DNA of 35,945 bases from CAMQRS01 sp964370645 (GCA_964370645.1 CAYJJS010000017.1:1-35945); one strand, 5' to 3'; counted from the first letter of the stretch, positions 21,799 through 30,338 are shown. Notes: generated by a model not told the origin, from the letters alone. Translations and numbers: made by a program.

Positions 21799-22546
21799 AT
21801 GTTCCTATGCATGGTGTATAGTTTTCCCTTTAGTAATATCTTTGCATTTAGAAAAGGTATTACTTTTTATATTTTTACTACTATCTATTCATGAGAGTAT
21901 GCATATAATTATTGCGAGATGTTTCGGATATGAGGTGAGTGAAGTGCGCGTCTATCCTTTTGGCCTTGTTGCACATATTCGTTATTTTGAATATAAAAAT
22001 AGCTTTCATGAAATCTTAATCGTATGCGCTGGTTTATTAGTGCATGTGGTTGCGATTTCTGTTTTACAGTTTTTATGTAGTCTACATGTAGTTTCCATTG
22101 CATTTCAAAACTATCTTCAAGGTGTAAATATGCAATTGTTGATGTTCAATTTATTGCCCATCTATCCATTGGATGGAGGCCGCATTATTCGAAGTTTGTT
22201 GGAATATGTTTTTCCTTTTGTATTGGCGAAAAAGATTTCAATGTATACATCTTGTATACTTGTAGCAGTGTATATTCATGCATCTTTGTTATATAGTTTG
22301 AGTGGAATGCTCTTAGTTTGTCTTTTTTGTTTTCAATATGGTTTGTATATTTTATCTTTTTCATGGGATGTGCATCAGTTTTATATGTATCGATTGTTGC
22401 ATCCAGTACAAAAAAGAACAAGAATTCATCGAAAAAAGGATATTTATAAAAATGTGTACAATGTAGTTGTGAAAGACAAACAATTCCTTTCTGAAAAGCA
22501 ATTTCTGCAATTTTTAATCCATGAAAAGAAAAAGAATGTGTTATAA
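21788..22546 (+). CDS. spoIVFB: SpoIVFB-like M50 intramembrane metalloprotease
   Basis: A 252-residue site-2 protease with four to six helices. The zinc-binding HExxH is H35-E36-S-M-H39 within a helix, and the third-ligand motif is NLLPIYPLDGGR (121-132) with D129, so the active site looks intact. The C-terminal part (about 195-252) is cytoplasmic and basic. In Bacillus this enzyme cleaves pro-sigmaK inside the forespore-engulfing membrane; a homologous target here is not shown. ATG 21788 is chosen for its position overlapping the SpoIVFA-like stop; ATG 21770 is a longer in-frame alternative. Confidence 0.88.
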   Translation: MRIKCSYAWCIVFPLVISLHLEKVLLFIFLLLSIHESMHIIIARCFGYEVSEVRVYPFGLVAHIRYFEYKNSFHEILIVCAGLLVHVVAISVLQFLCSLHVVSIAFQNYLQGVNMQLLMFNLLPIYPLDGGRIIRSLLEYVFPFVLAKKISMYTSCILVAVYIHASLLYSLSGMLLVCLFCFQYGLYILSFSWDVHQFYMYRLLHPVQKRTRIHRKKDIYKNVYNVVVKDKQFLSEKQFLQFLIHEKKKNVL

Positions 22547-22568
22547 TATCAAGGTATGGAGGTAGTTT

Positions 22569-23531
22569 ATGAAACAGAAAAGTATAATGTGTATGCTTGT
22601 ATTTGTGTGCACCTTAACCCTAAGTGCTTGCCAACCTTCAAAAGAGATGGTTAGTGTCACAGTATATCCAATTCAATATATAGTAGAGCGTCTAGTTGGA
22701 GATACAATTCGTGTTCGAAATATTTCTAGTGATGAGGTCATTCAAAGTGCAGGGATTGATACGAATTATGAGAGTACATTAGAGGATTCATCAATTTTGT
22801 TTTATATATCCGGATTAGAGCCATACTTCGATGTATATAGTGATGGAATTAAGGAATCCAAAGTAGAATTAATTGATTTAATGAGTAGAGATGTACACCA
22901 GACATTCCAGCGTATTGAGACAAGTACTACAGAAGGTGTGAGTGTTGTAACAGAATTACCTTATTATGAAGGTACTGTTTTTGATATTGTGGATATGTAT
23001 GAAGAAGATCCAACTTTTTATGTAGATCCAATGGCTATGATTGGAGCAGCAGAGACTGTGTATGGAGTGCTTGTTGAGGTGTATCCTGAACATAGAGCAA
23101 CATTTGAAGAAAACTTAGAAATTTTAAAGTTGGATTTATCCACATTAGATTCTAAATATCAAGCTTTAAATCAGTTGGAGAATGAGATCAAGTTTGTTTC
23201 CATGACACCTAATTTTGGAACTTGGCAAAAAATTTATGGTGTAGATGTGTATCCAGTTTGTTTATCTAAATATGGTGCATTACCTACAAATGAACAGTTG
23301 AGTATTATTAAGCAAAGAATTATTGATGATGGCGTGATGTATATTGCTAAAGAAGATAATTTAAATGAAGAAATGAGTGAGTTATATGTTCAACTTGTAG
23401 AAGAGTTGGGTTTAATAGAAATTGATTTAAATAACCTTTCTTCAATTGAAGAAGCAGATCAACTTGAAAATAAAGATTATTTAACGCTTATGTATGAAAA
23501 TTTAACTTCTTTAGAAGAGATGGGAAAATAG
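22569..23531 (+). CDS. Orphan ZnuA-like lipoprotein with lost metal ligands
   Basis: A 320-residue lipoprotein: signal 1-20 with lipobox LSAC, acylated C21. The rest follows the metal-binding ABC solute-binding fold (TroA/ZnuA/AdcA): VTVYPIQYIVERLVGDTI, a GLEPYFD stretch, YVDPMAMIGAAETV, the long backbone helix and VSMTPNFGTWQKIYG. The His ligands that bind Zn/Mn in this family seem replaced: no His in the IDTNYESTLED loop, DPTFYVDP where DPHxW is usual, and MTPNF where THxAF is usual. No ABC permease or ATPase gene is adjacent. It may have lost metal binding or taken a new ligand. GGAGG precedes the ATG; the next gene follows after 1 nt. Confidence 0.82.
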   Translation: MKQKSIMCMLVFVCTLTLSACQPSKEMVSVTVYPIQYIVERLVGDTIRVRNISSDEVIQSAGIDTNYESTLEDSSILFYISGLEPYFDVYSDGIKESKVELIDLMSRDVHQTFQRIETSTTEGVSVVTELPYYEGTVFDIVDMYEEDPTFYVDPMAMIGAAETVYGVLVEVYPEHRATFEENLEILKLDLSTLDSKYQALNQLENEIKFVSMTPNFGTWQKIYGVDVYPVCLSKYGALPTNEQLSIIKQRIIDDGVMYIAKEDNLNEEMSELYVQLVEELGLIEIDLNNLSSIEEADQLENKDYLTLMYENLTSLEEMGK

Positions 23532-23532
23532 T

Positions 23533-23988
23533 ATGGTAAAAGTAGTTGTAATGAGTGATTCGCATGGCTATAACAATCGAATCGATGCTGTGTTAGCAAT
23601 GGAGTCGGATGCAGATGTATTTTTGCATTGTGGGGATTATTGTTCAGAAATTGGAGGTTATCATAATATTCACTTTGTACAAGGGAACAATGATTACGAT
23701 GAAGTATCATCAGCAAAAATTATTAATGTACAAGGAACTAGAATATACATGATGCATTCACATCAACTATCGTTTTTCCATCGTGAAGAAAAAATGGTAA
23801 AATTAGCAAAAGAAAAAGGTTGTACAATCTTTTGTTATGGACATACCCACCTTCCACATTACAGTGTGGAAGATGGAATTCACATAATCAATCCAGGTTC
23901 GCTGTATCACAATCGTGATGGGAGTGACCTATCGTATGTAGTGATTCACATAGATGAAATAATAGAAGTGGAGTTCAAAGCTTTATAG
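23533..23988 (+). CDS. YfcE/MJ0936-type metallophosphoesterase
   Basis: A 151-residue calcineurin-like phosphoesterase. Metal-binding motifs in order: DSHG (9-12), HCGDY (GDxx), GNND (GNxD), and GHTHLPHY with NPGS. This small class hydrolyses cAMP-type or model phosphodiesters in vitro; the true substrate is unknown. The start ATG lies 1 nt after the stop of the lipoprotein gene. It is the last gene of the mreC unit and its stop codon falls in a terminator stem. Confidence 0.93.
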   Translation: MVKVVVMSDSHGYNNRIDAVLAMESDADVFLHCGDYCSEIGGYHNIHFVQGNNDYDEVSSAKIINVQGTRIYMMHSHQLSFFHREEKMVKLAKEKGCTIFCYGHTHLPHYSVEDGIHIINPGSLYHNRDGSDLSYVVIHIDEIIEVEFKAL

Positions 23989-24013
23989 AGGGTGCTATAT
24001 CCTCTATTTTTTA
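23985..24013 (+). terminator. Terminator of the mreC-yfcE unit
   Basis: ATAGAGG/CCTCTAT with a 9-nt loop is followed by six T. The phosphoesterase stop codon is inside the 5' arm. Confidence 0.8.
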
Positions 24014-24022
24014 ATCTTATGG

Positions 24023-24051
24023 TTGAATTGTTTGCACAAATTATATATAAT
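24023..24051 (+). promoter_or_regulatory. Promoter of the pheST leader
   Basis: TTGAAT (24023-24028), a 17-nt spacer and a perfect TATAAT (24046-24051) lie directly before the T-box leader. Confidence 0.85.
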
Positions 24052-24057
24052 AAATGA

Positions 24058-24276
24058 GTTGAAAACGTTGATTAGGAGTAGTAATATAGTTCATCTTTCT
24101 ACACAGGGAAATTGTCCAAAGACTGAAAGACAATTTAGAAAGCATATATGAATTCACCTATGAGTGAGAGCAATCCTCTCCCGATTCATTCGGTTATCAT
24201 GTAAGTAAGTGTGTCGCAAGATGAAATAGGATGGTACCGCGTTGTTATGACGTTCCTATGCTTGTGCTTTTTTTTT
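24058..24276 (+). promoter_or_regulatory. T-box riboswitch for phenylalanyl-tRNA
   Basis: Leader of pheST that senses uncharged tRNA. The T-box sequence AGGATGGTACCGCG is at 24228-24241. The terminator is formed by CAAG-ATGA-ATAGGA (24217-24231) with TCCTAT-G-CTTG (24254-24264), then nine T (24268-24276). The T-box sequence overlaps its 5' side, so the antiterminator and terminator are mutually exclusive. TTC at 24090-24092 in the stem-I region is a plausible specifier for tRNA-Phe (GAA); it was placed by eye rather than by folding. Confidence 0.9.
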
Positions 24277-24299
24277 ACAAAAAAAGAGAAAGGAATCAA

Positions 24300-25334
24300 A
24301 TGAGTAAATTAGAAAATTTAAAAACAGAAGGGTTACAACAAATACAACTCGCTGAAAGTTCAAAGCAATTACAAGAATTGCGAGTGATGTATTTAGGGAA
24401 AAAAGGACCTATCCAAGAAGTAATGAAGGGGTTGAAAGAAATCCCTGCAGAAGAGCGTGCAGCATTTGGGCAACAAGTAAATGAAGTGAAGCAATTATTG
24501 TCCCAAGCAATTGAGGCAAAAAAAGTAGAGCTAGAAGAAGTAGAAGTAAATGCTAAGTTGGAAGCAGAAAAGATTGATATAACTTTAGAGGGAGTTACTC
24601 CAACAATCGGAACATTACATCCTCTTACGATTGTGACTAACGAATTGGAGGACCTATTCATTGGATTGGGATATACGATTGCTGAGGGTCCAGAGTTAAC
24701 AAGTGATATGTATAACTTTGAACGTGCAAACATTCCTAAAGACCACCCTGCAAGAGATATGCAAGATACATTTTATATTGATGTTGAAAACTTGTTGCGT
24801 ACGCATACAACAGCAGTACAAACACTTGTTTTAGAGGCAAATGCACCTCAACTTCCAGTGAAGTTGGTGTGTCCTGGAAAAGTGTATCGTCGTGATGATG
24901 ATGATGCTACACACTCACATCAATTCCAACAAATGGAAGGGCTAGTGGTAGATGAAAAAATCACATTAGCAGATTTAAAAGGAACCTTAGAATTGATGGC
25001 GAAACGTATGTTTGGTGAAGAGCGTTCTATTCGTTTTAGACCTAGTTTCTTCCCTTTTACGGAACCAAGTGTTGAAGTTGATGTTTCTTGTCATATGTGT
25101 AATGGTAAAGGATGTTCAACTTGTAAATCAACTGGTTGGATTGAGATACTAGGGGCAGGAATGGTACATCCTAAGGTGCTTGAAATGGCTGGTTATGATA
25201 GCGAAAAATGCAGTGGTTTTGCATTCGGAATTGGAATTGAACGTGTTGCAATGTTGAAGTATGGAATTGATGATATTCGACATTTTTATACAAATGACGT
25301 GCGCTTTTTGAAAATGTTTACGCGTTTTGAATAG
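24300..25334 (+). CDS. pheS: Phenylalanyl-tRNA synthetase alpha subunit
   Basis: A 344-residue catalytic subunit of the class IIc synthetase. An N-terminal coiled coil (about 1-90) binds the tRNA. The catalytic core follows with GYTIAEGPELTSDMYNFE, DTFYID, the motif-2 region KVYRRDDDDATHSHQFQQMEG, the Cys cluster CHMCNGKGCSTCKSTGW, and motif 3 FAFGIGIERVAMLKYGI. The start is ATG 24300 with AAAGGA upstream; the longer in-frame reading begins within the T-box and is not used. pheT follows after 9 nt. Confidence 0.97.
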   Translation: MSKLENLKTEGLQQIQLAESSKQLQELRVMYLGKKGPIQEVMKGLKEIPAEERAAFGQQVNEVKQLLSQAIEAKKVELEEVEVNAKLEAEKIDITLEGVTPTIGTLHPLTIVTNELEDLFIGLGYTIAEGPELTSDMYNFERANIPKDHPARDMQDTFYIDVENLLRTHTTAVQTLVLEANAPQLPVKLVCPGKVYRRDDDDATHSHQFQQMEGLVVDEKITLADLKGTLELMAKRMFGEERSIRFRPSFFPFTEPSVEVDVSCHMCNGKGCSTCKSTGWIEILGAGMVHPKVLEMAGYDSEKCSGFAFGIGIERVAMLKYGIDDIRHFYTNDVRFLKMFTRFE

Positions 25335-25343
25335 GAGGTTACT

Positions 25344-27737
25344 ATGTTAATAAGTAAAAATATATTAGGTCAATACATGGACCTATCAAATATAAGTAGT
25401 GAAGAACTGGCTGCAAAAGTAACAGCAGCAGGATTTGAAGTGGAAGGTTATGAGGCGTTAGCGAGTGGAAGTAACTTAGTTATTGGAGAAATCTTAACTT
25501 GTGAAAAACACCCAGATAGTGATCACTTGCACGTTTGTAGTGTAGATACAAAAGATAAAGTTTTGCAAATTGTATGTGGGGCTCCAAATGCAAGAGTTGG
25601 TTTAAAAGTCATTGTTGCAAAAGTTGGAGCAAAATTACCGGAACTTACGATTAAAGCTGGTGTTATTCGTGGAGTTGAAAGTAATGGGATGCTTTGTAGT
25701 TTACTAGAACTAGGTGTTGATGCGAAAACATTGAATGAAACACAAAAAGCAGGAATTGAGGAATTAGATGCGGATGCAGAAGTTGGGAATGAAGAAGTTC
25801 TTGCTTATTTAGGTTTGGATGATGTTGTTTTCGATATTTCTTTAACGCCAAATCGTAATGATTGTTTATCTGTATTTTCTTTCGCAAAAGAAGTAGGAGC
25901 AATTTTAAATATAGAAGTAAACTTGCCAATTTCTGCAAATAGTTCAGATATTGGGGAAGAAACGGATTTAGTAGTTTCTTCGCAAAGTACAAAATGTCCT
26001 TTGTATAGTGGAAAAATTGTGAATGAAGTAACCATTAAAGAAAGTCCAATGTGGATGAAGAAGTTTTTAAGTGCAGTGGGTGTTAAATCCATTAATAATG
26101 TAGTTGATATTTCAAATATTGTAATGTTGGAAACTGCACAACCTCTTCACTTTTTTGATTTAAAGAAATTAGCAAAAAAAGAAATCATTGTGAAAGAAGG
26201 TTTTTCATGTACGTATACTGCTTTAGATGGTGTTGATTATAAGGTGGAAGAGAATGACCTTATGATTAGCGTAGATGATAAAATTGTAGCAATTGCTGGA
26301 ATTATGGGGGGAGAAGATTCAAAAGTAGATGAAAAAACCACTTCATTATTGATTGAGGCAGCTTCATTTGATCATGTAAGCATCCGTAATAGTGCTAGAA
26401 AATTCAATCTAAGTACAGATGCCAGTATTCGTTACCAAAAAGGAATTGAACCAAATGCACCTTATACTGCAATGGATCGCGCAATTCAATTGTTGATTGA
26501 ATACGCAGATGCAAAGGGGTTTGAGAAAACGGTATACAGTGGAAACACGAAAACAGAAGATAGACAACTGGAAGTAAGTCCGAAACGTATTAATGAGCGA
26601 CTAGGAACAAATATTTCTACTGCAGAAATGTTAGACGTATTAACAAGGTTGCGTTTTCAACCAACATTAGTAAATGAAAATATAGTGTTACAAGTACCTT
26701 CTACACGACAGGATATAGAAATCGAGGCAGATATTAGTGAAGAAATTATTCGCATGATTGGTTTTGATGGATTACAAAGTACATTGCCAAAAATGTCATC
26801 TACAGTAGGGAAATTAGATACTCGTCAAAGTCTGCGTAGAACATTGAGAAACATCTTCACAAACCGTGGATTTTACGAAGCGCAAACATATACGTTAATT
26901 AGCGATGGTATGGATAAGGATGCAATCTTGCCATTAGAACAAGAGCGAGTACAATTGGCAAGTCCAATGAGTGAGGATCGTAAAATTATTCGTAGTAGTA
27001 TACTTCCAAGTCTACTTACAAGCGTGGCATACAATAAAAAACGTTCACTAAAAGATGTTGCTTTATTTGAAATCAGTAATGTATATCGTAAAGATGTGGT
27101 ACAAGAGCGTTTGGCTTTTGCATTTAGTGGAAGCTTACAACAAACTAGATGGATGAAACTAAACATTGAGGCTAGTTTCTATAGTGCAAAAGGGTTGCTT
27201 GTAGAGGCTTTAGAGCACCTTGGATACAATGCTTCTAGAGTTATGTTTAAAGAAAATACAATGGATACAAAGCATTTCCATCCATATCAAAGTGCTTGTG
27301 TATATATCGGCCGAGATTTATTAGGTGTATTTGGTATGATTCATCCAAATATGGCGAAACAATACGACAGTGAAGCTTGTGTAATTGGAGAGTTCAATTT
27401 AGAGGTCATCTTACAAAATAAAACAAGTAAGGTGAAATACACTGGGATTAGTAAATATCCATCTCTAACAAGAGATTTAGCGTTTGTGGTGCGTGAAGAA
27501 GTGAGTGCGGCAGAAATTATTAAGTCTATTACAAAAAATGGAAAGCAGATTATATCTAATGTAGAAGTGTTTGATGTATATATGGGAGAACATGTGGAAA
27601 AAGGATTTAAATCTATTGCCTTATCGATTGTATTCCAAGCGAAAGATCATACACTAACAGAACAAGAAGTTGCAGACGTACATAATAAAATTCTTGTAAC
27701 ATTAGAAAAAGATGTGCAAGCTCAATTACGTAAATAA
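25344..27737 (+). CDS. pheT: Phenylalanyl-tRNA synthetase beta subunit
   Basis: A 797-residue beta subunit of the usual length. Domains in order: an EMAP/B1 tRNA-binding domain (about 40-155, with CEKHPDSDHLHVCSVD and GAPNARVG), the B3/B4 editing domain (about 205-395, with LTPNRNDCLS before it), the B5 helix-turn-helix (about 400-475), a catalytic-like core (about 485-690) and a C-terminal FDX-ACB domain (about 705-797, YPSLTRDLAFVV). It forms an alpha2-beta2 enzyme with PheS and edits mischarged Tyr. AGGAGG precedes the ATG. The unit ends at a terminator overlapping the stop codon. Confidence 0.97.
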   Translation: MLISKNILGQYMDLSNISSEELAAKVTAAGFEVEGYEALASGSNLVIGEILTCEKHPDSDHLHVCSVDTKDKVLQIVCGAPNARVGLKVIVAKVGAKLPELTIKAGVIRGVESNGMLCSLLELGVDAKTLNETQKAGIEELDADAEVGNEEVLAYLGLDDVVFDISLTPNRNDCLSVFSFAKEVGAILNIEVNLPISANSSDIGEETDLVVSSQSTKCPLYSGKIVNEVTIKESPMWMKKFLSAVGVKSINNVVDISNIVMLETAQPLHFFDLKKLAKKEIIVKEGFSCTYTALDGVDYKVEENDLMISVDDKIVAIAGIMGGEDSKVDEKTTSLLIEAASFDHVSIRNSARKFNLSTDASIRYQKGIEPNAPYTAMDRAIQLLIEYADAKGFEKTVYSGNTKTEDRQLEVSPKRINERLGTNISTAEMLDVLTRLRFQPTLVNENIVLQVPSTRQDIEIEADISEEIIRMIGFDGLQSTLPKMSSTVGKLDTRQSLRRTLRNIFTNRGFYEAQTYTLISDGMDKDAILPLEQERVQLASPMSEDRKIIRSSILPSLLTSVAYNKKRSLKDVALFEISNVYRKDVVQERLAFAFSGSLQQTRWMKLNIEASFYSAKGLLVEALEHLGYNASRVMFKENTMDTKHFHPYQSACVYIGRDLLGVFGMIHPNMAKQYDSEACVIGEFNLEVILQNKTSKVKYTGISKYPSLTRDLAFVVREEVSAAEIIKSITKNGKQIISNVEVFDVYMGEHVEKGFKSIALSIVFQAKDHTLTEQEVADVHNKILVTLEKDVQAQLRK

Positions 27738-27758
27738 AAAAACCGAAAGGTTTTTTTA
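27736..27758 (+). terminator. Terminator of pheST
   Basis: AAAAAAACC-GAAA-GGTTTTTTT, a short GC-poor hairpin with a GNRA tetraloop and a T-run, directly at the pheT stop codon. Confidence 0.8.
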
Positions 27759-27787
27759 TTTTGTACTTAATAGGATAATTTATATAT

Positions 27788-27815
27788 GAAAAAAAGTGCA
27801 CCACTTGGTGCACTT
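27788..27815 (-). terminator. Terminator of the RNase J gene
   Basis: A near-perfect repeat AAGTGCACC/GGTGCACTT with a 4-nt loop is followed on the minus strand by a T-run, 10 nt past the RNase J stop codon. Confidence 0.8.
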
Positions 27816-27824
27816 GAAATTTTA

Positions 27825-29654
27825 TTATGCGTTTTTTGCGTTTGTCTTTACAGCTGGTTTTTTAGCTCTGGGTTTACGGTTACGCTTTTGTTGCATTTCT
27901 GCAATTGCTTCCTTAGAGTTTAGTATAACAGGAACAACAATTGGATTACGGTGTGTCTTCTTATATAAGAATGGTTCTAAAGTAGAGCGCACAGTATTTT
28001 TTATTTCTCCAAACGTAGTTTTTGTTTTCATACGTTCTTTTAAGGCAGACCATACAAGTTGCTCAGCTTCTTTCAACAAGGATTGTGAATCTTTAATAAA
28101 TACAAATCCACGTGTTACAATAACTGGTTTTGTACAGATTTTATTTTCTCTAGAATCAATAGAAAGGATAACCGAAACAACTCCATTGTCTCCCAATATT
28201 TGGCGATCTTTTAAGACTGCTGTAGAAATTCCAGAATAATCATTTCCATCCACGAAGATAGCGTCAACTTGAATTCTTTCTTGTAAAGCGAATACTTGCT
28301 CATTGCGCATAGCAAGAACATCTCCGTTTGCTAATGTAAAGATATTATCTTTAGGCACTCCAGTTTCTTTTGCATATCCTGCATGTTGTTTCAACATTTT
28401 ATATTCACCATGAATAGGCATGAAATATTTTGGCTTAATTAATTGTAGCATTAACTTCTGTTCTTCTTGAGAAGCATGTCCAGTTGTATGTAAATTATTT
28501 AAAATTGAGTTTGTTAGTACATTTGCTCCCGCACGATACAATTTATTAATTACCTGGTTTACACTATCTCCATTACCTGGAATCGGACTACTAGAGAAAA
28601 TGATTGTATCATTTGGCATTAATTTAATAAAACGATGTGTCCCAGCTGAAATTCTTGATAAGGCAGCCAAAGCTTCCCCTTGCGAACCAGTACAGATGAT
28701 GGTTGTTTTATCTGCTGGATAGTTGTTTACTTGTCCCGCTGTTAGAAAGTGACCATCTTTTGCATTGATGATTTTCAGCTTGCGCCCAACATCTACAACA
28801 TTTTCCATACTTCTACCAAAAATTGCAATTTTACGTCCACAAGCAATCGCCGCTTCAATAATTTGTGCAACACGATATACATTCGAAGCAAAGGTAGCGA
28901 CAATGATTCGACCATCTGTTTTCTTAAATGTGTCTAAAATAGAACTAGCAACTTTTTTCTCAGAGATAGAAAATCCATCCACTCCTGCATTGGTTGAATC
29001 ACTTAATAATAAGGTTACTCCAATTTGTCCAATATAAGCCATTTTTTGGTATTCTGAATTTGTACCAACTGGCGTTAAGTCAAATTTAAAATCTCCAGTA
29101 TGCACAATACGTCCATTTGGCGTATTGATAATGATTCCCAATGAATCTGGAATAGAGTGTGTAGTATCAAAGAAACCACAAGTGAAATATTTCGTTTCCA
29201 CTTTAGCAGTTGCATCAATTTCTTTGATTTTAACCATTTTTAGCATTTTTCTTTCTTCTAACTTACGGTTAATTAATGCAATTGCGAAACGAGGTGCATA
29301 AATAGCATCAATTTTTGTTGTTTTCAATAAAAAAGGAATGCTACCGATGTGATCCTCATGCCCATGGGTAATCACTAGTATCTTTTTTTTATGTTCGTTT
29401 TTCACTAAGTGTGAAAAGTCGGGGATTACATAATCCACCCCTAATAAATGTTCATCCGGAAAACGAACACCACAATCAATAATTAAAATTTCATCTTCTT
29501 GTTCAAAACAGTACATGTTTTTTCCAATTTCCCCTAGTCCTCCTAAGGCGTAAATTAATGTATCTGATGATTTGGCAACAAAGCTATTATTTTTGTTGTT
29601 TTTCAATGATTTCTTTTGTGTTGTTGTTTTCGGTGTATTTGTTTTTGTATTCAT
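27825..29654 (-). CDS. rnjA: Ribonuclease J
   Basis: A 609-residue metallo-beta-lactamase/beta-CASP nuclease with 5'-to-3' exo- and endonuclease activity in mRNA decay and rRNA maturation. The zinc motif is H97-x-H99-x-D101-H102 (THGHEDHIGS), then HSIPDSLG and HTGDFKFD. The beta-CASP region carries CTGSQGE and HTTGHASQEEQKLM, with PIHGEYKML near its end. A basic tail (RNRKPRAKKPAVKTNAK) could bind RNA. ATG 29654 is preferred because GAGAGGAG lies at 6 nt; another ATG 18 nt upstream overlaps that site. rnjA could be its paralogue rnjB; sequence alone does not settle it. Confidence 0.93.
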   Translation of the reverse strand: MNTKTNTPKTTTQKKSLKNNKNNSFVAKSSDTLIYALGGLGEIGKNMYCFEQEDEILIIDCGVRFPDEHLLGVDYVIPDFSHLVKNEHKKKILVITHGHEDHIGSIPFLLKTTKIDAIYAPRFAIALINRKLEERKMLKMVKIKEIDATAKVETKYFTCGFFDTTHSIPDSLGIIINTPNGRIVHTGDFKFDLTPVGTNSEYQKMAYIGQIGVTLLLSDSTNAGVDGFSISEKKVASSILDTFKKTDGRIIVATFASNVYRVAQIIEAAIACGRKIAIFGRSMENVVDVGRKLKIINAKDGHFLTAGQVNNYPADKTTIICTGSQGEALAALSRISAGTHRFIKLMPNDTIIFSSSPIPGNGDSVNQVINKLYRAGANVLTNSILNNLHTTGHASQEEQKLMLQLIKPKYFMPIHGEYKMLKQHAGYAKETGVPKDNIFTLANGDVLAMRNEQVFALQERIQVDAIFVDGNDYSGISTAVLKDRQILGDNGVVSVILSIDSRENKICTKPVIVTRGFVFIKDSQSLLKEAEQLVWSALKERMKTKTTFGEIKNTVRSTLEPFLYKKTHRNPIVVPVILNSKEAIAEMQQKRNRKPRAKKPAVKTNAKNA

Positions 29655-29686
29655 ATATTCTCCTCTCTGCATAACACCTTTGCAAT

Positions 29687-29695
29687 ATTATAGCA
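29687..29695 (-). promoter_or_regulatory. Extended -10 promoter of the RNase J gene
   Basis: On the minus strand TGCTATAAT is an extended -10 with a perfect TATAAT, about 32 nt upstream of the start codon. The -35 region (GTTATT) is poor and sits within the preceding terminator. Confidence 0.65.
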
Positions 29696-29703
29696 CAATA
29701 CAA

Positions 29704-29730
29704 GTAAAAAATAACCACAAAGTGGTTATT
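29704..29730 (-). terminator. Terminator of the peptide deformylase gene
   Basis: On the minus strand AATAACCAC/GTGGTTATT (9 bp, 3-nt loop) is followed by six U. The deformylase stop codon lies in the stem. Confidence 0.8.
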
Positions 29731-30283
29731 CGATTACAATAGCGTCTTGAACTTCTAAGAAAGGGTTCTCTTTGTTGATGTGATCATAAAATAAAACACC
29801 GTGTAAATGGTCGATTTCATGTTGTAACACAATCGCCTCATAACCTTTGGCACGAATACGAATGTTTTTGTCTTGTAGTAAATCATATGCTTCTACTGTG
29901 ATTCGAGCATTTCGTATGACATAGCCTTTATGTTCATCTTGCACAGATAGGCAACCTTCACCAGATTTTAAGTATGTCTTTTGTTGTGCATGAGAAATAA
30001 TTTTAGGATTCACTAATGCATATTCTACACCTTTATCTTTATCGTCGACAAAAGAGATAGCCAACATTTTTTTCAATATTCCAACTTGTGGTGCTGCAAT
30101 TCCTACGGCAGGACGCAAGTCGTATTGTTTTGCTAGTTCTTCATCGGTAGAATTTCTCACATATAATAATAAATCTTCTAATGTTTGTTTATCTTCTTTT
30201 TTCAATGGTAAAATTACATCTTCACTTTTTTCACGTAATCGTGGATTTTGATCATCTATGATTTGTTTTTTCGTTATTCTCAT
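29726..30283 (-). CDS. def: Peptide deformylase
   Basis: Removes the formyl group from the N-terminal methionine of new proteins. The 185 residues contain all three motifs: G61-I-A-A-P-Q66 (VGIAAPQVG), E109-G-C111-L-S (metal ligand C111), and Q154-H155-E156-x2-H159 (QHEIDHLHG). The insertion-rich N-terminal half (about 30-60) resembles the longer type-2 enzymes of Gram-positives. ATG 30283 is chosen with GGGTGA at suitable spacing on the minus strand; GTG 30292 is a slightly longer option. Single-gene unit with its own terminator. Confidence 0.95.
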   Translation of the reverse strand: MRITKKQIIDDQNPRLREKSEDVILPLKKEDKQTLEDLLLYVRNSTDEELAKQYDLRPAVGIAAPQVGILKKMLAISFVDDKDKGVEYALVNPKIISHAQQKTYLKSGEGCLSVQDEHKGYVIRNARITVEAYDLLQDKNIRIRAKGYEAIVLQHEIDHLHGVLFYDHINKENPFLEVQDAIVIE

Positions 30284-30309
30284 ATTACTCACCCAATTCT
30301 TTCTAATCT

Positions 30310-30338
30310 ATTCTATATAAAATAAATACAAATTGAAA
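30310..30338 (-). promoter_or_regulatory. Promoter of the peptide deformylase gene
   Basis: On the minus strand TTTCAA (30338-30333), a 17-nt spacer and TAGAAT (30315-30310) lie 27 nt upstream of the start codon. Confidence 0.55.

Noticed and set aside
24231..24299. N-terminal extension of PheS starting in the T-box
   Set aside because: It reads through the T-box terminator and T-run, has no ribosome-binding site and adds residues not found in PheS.
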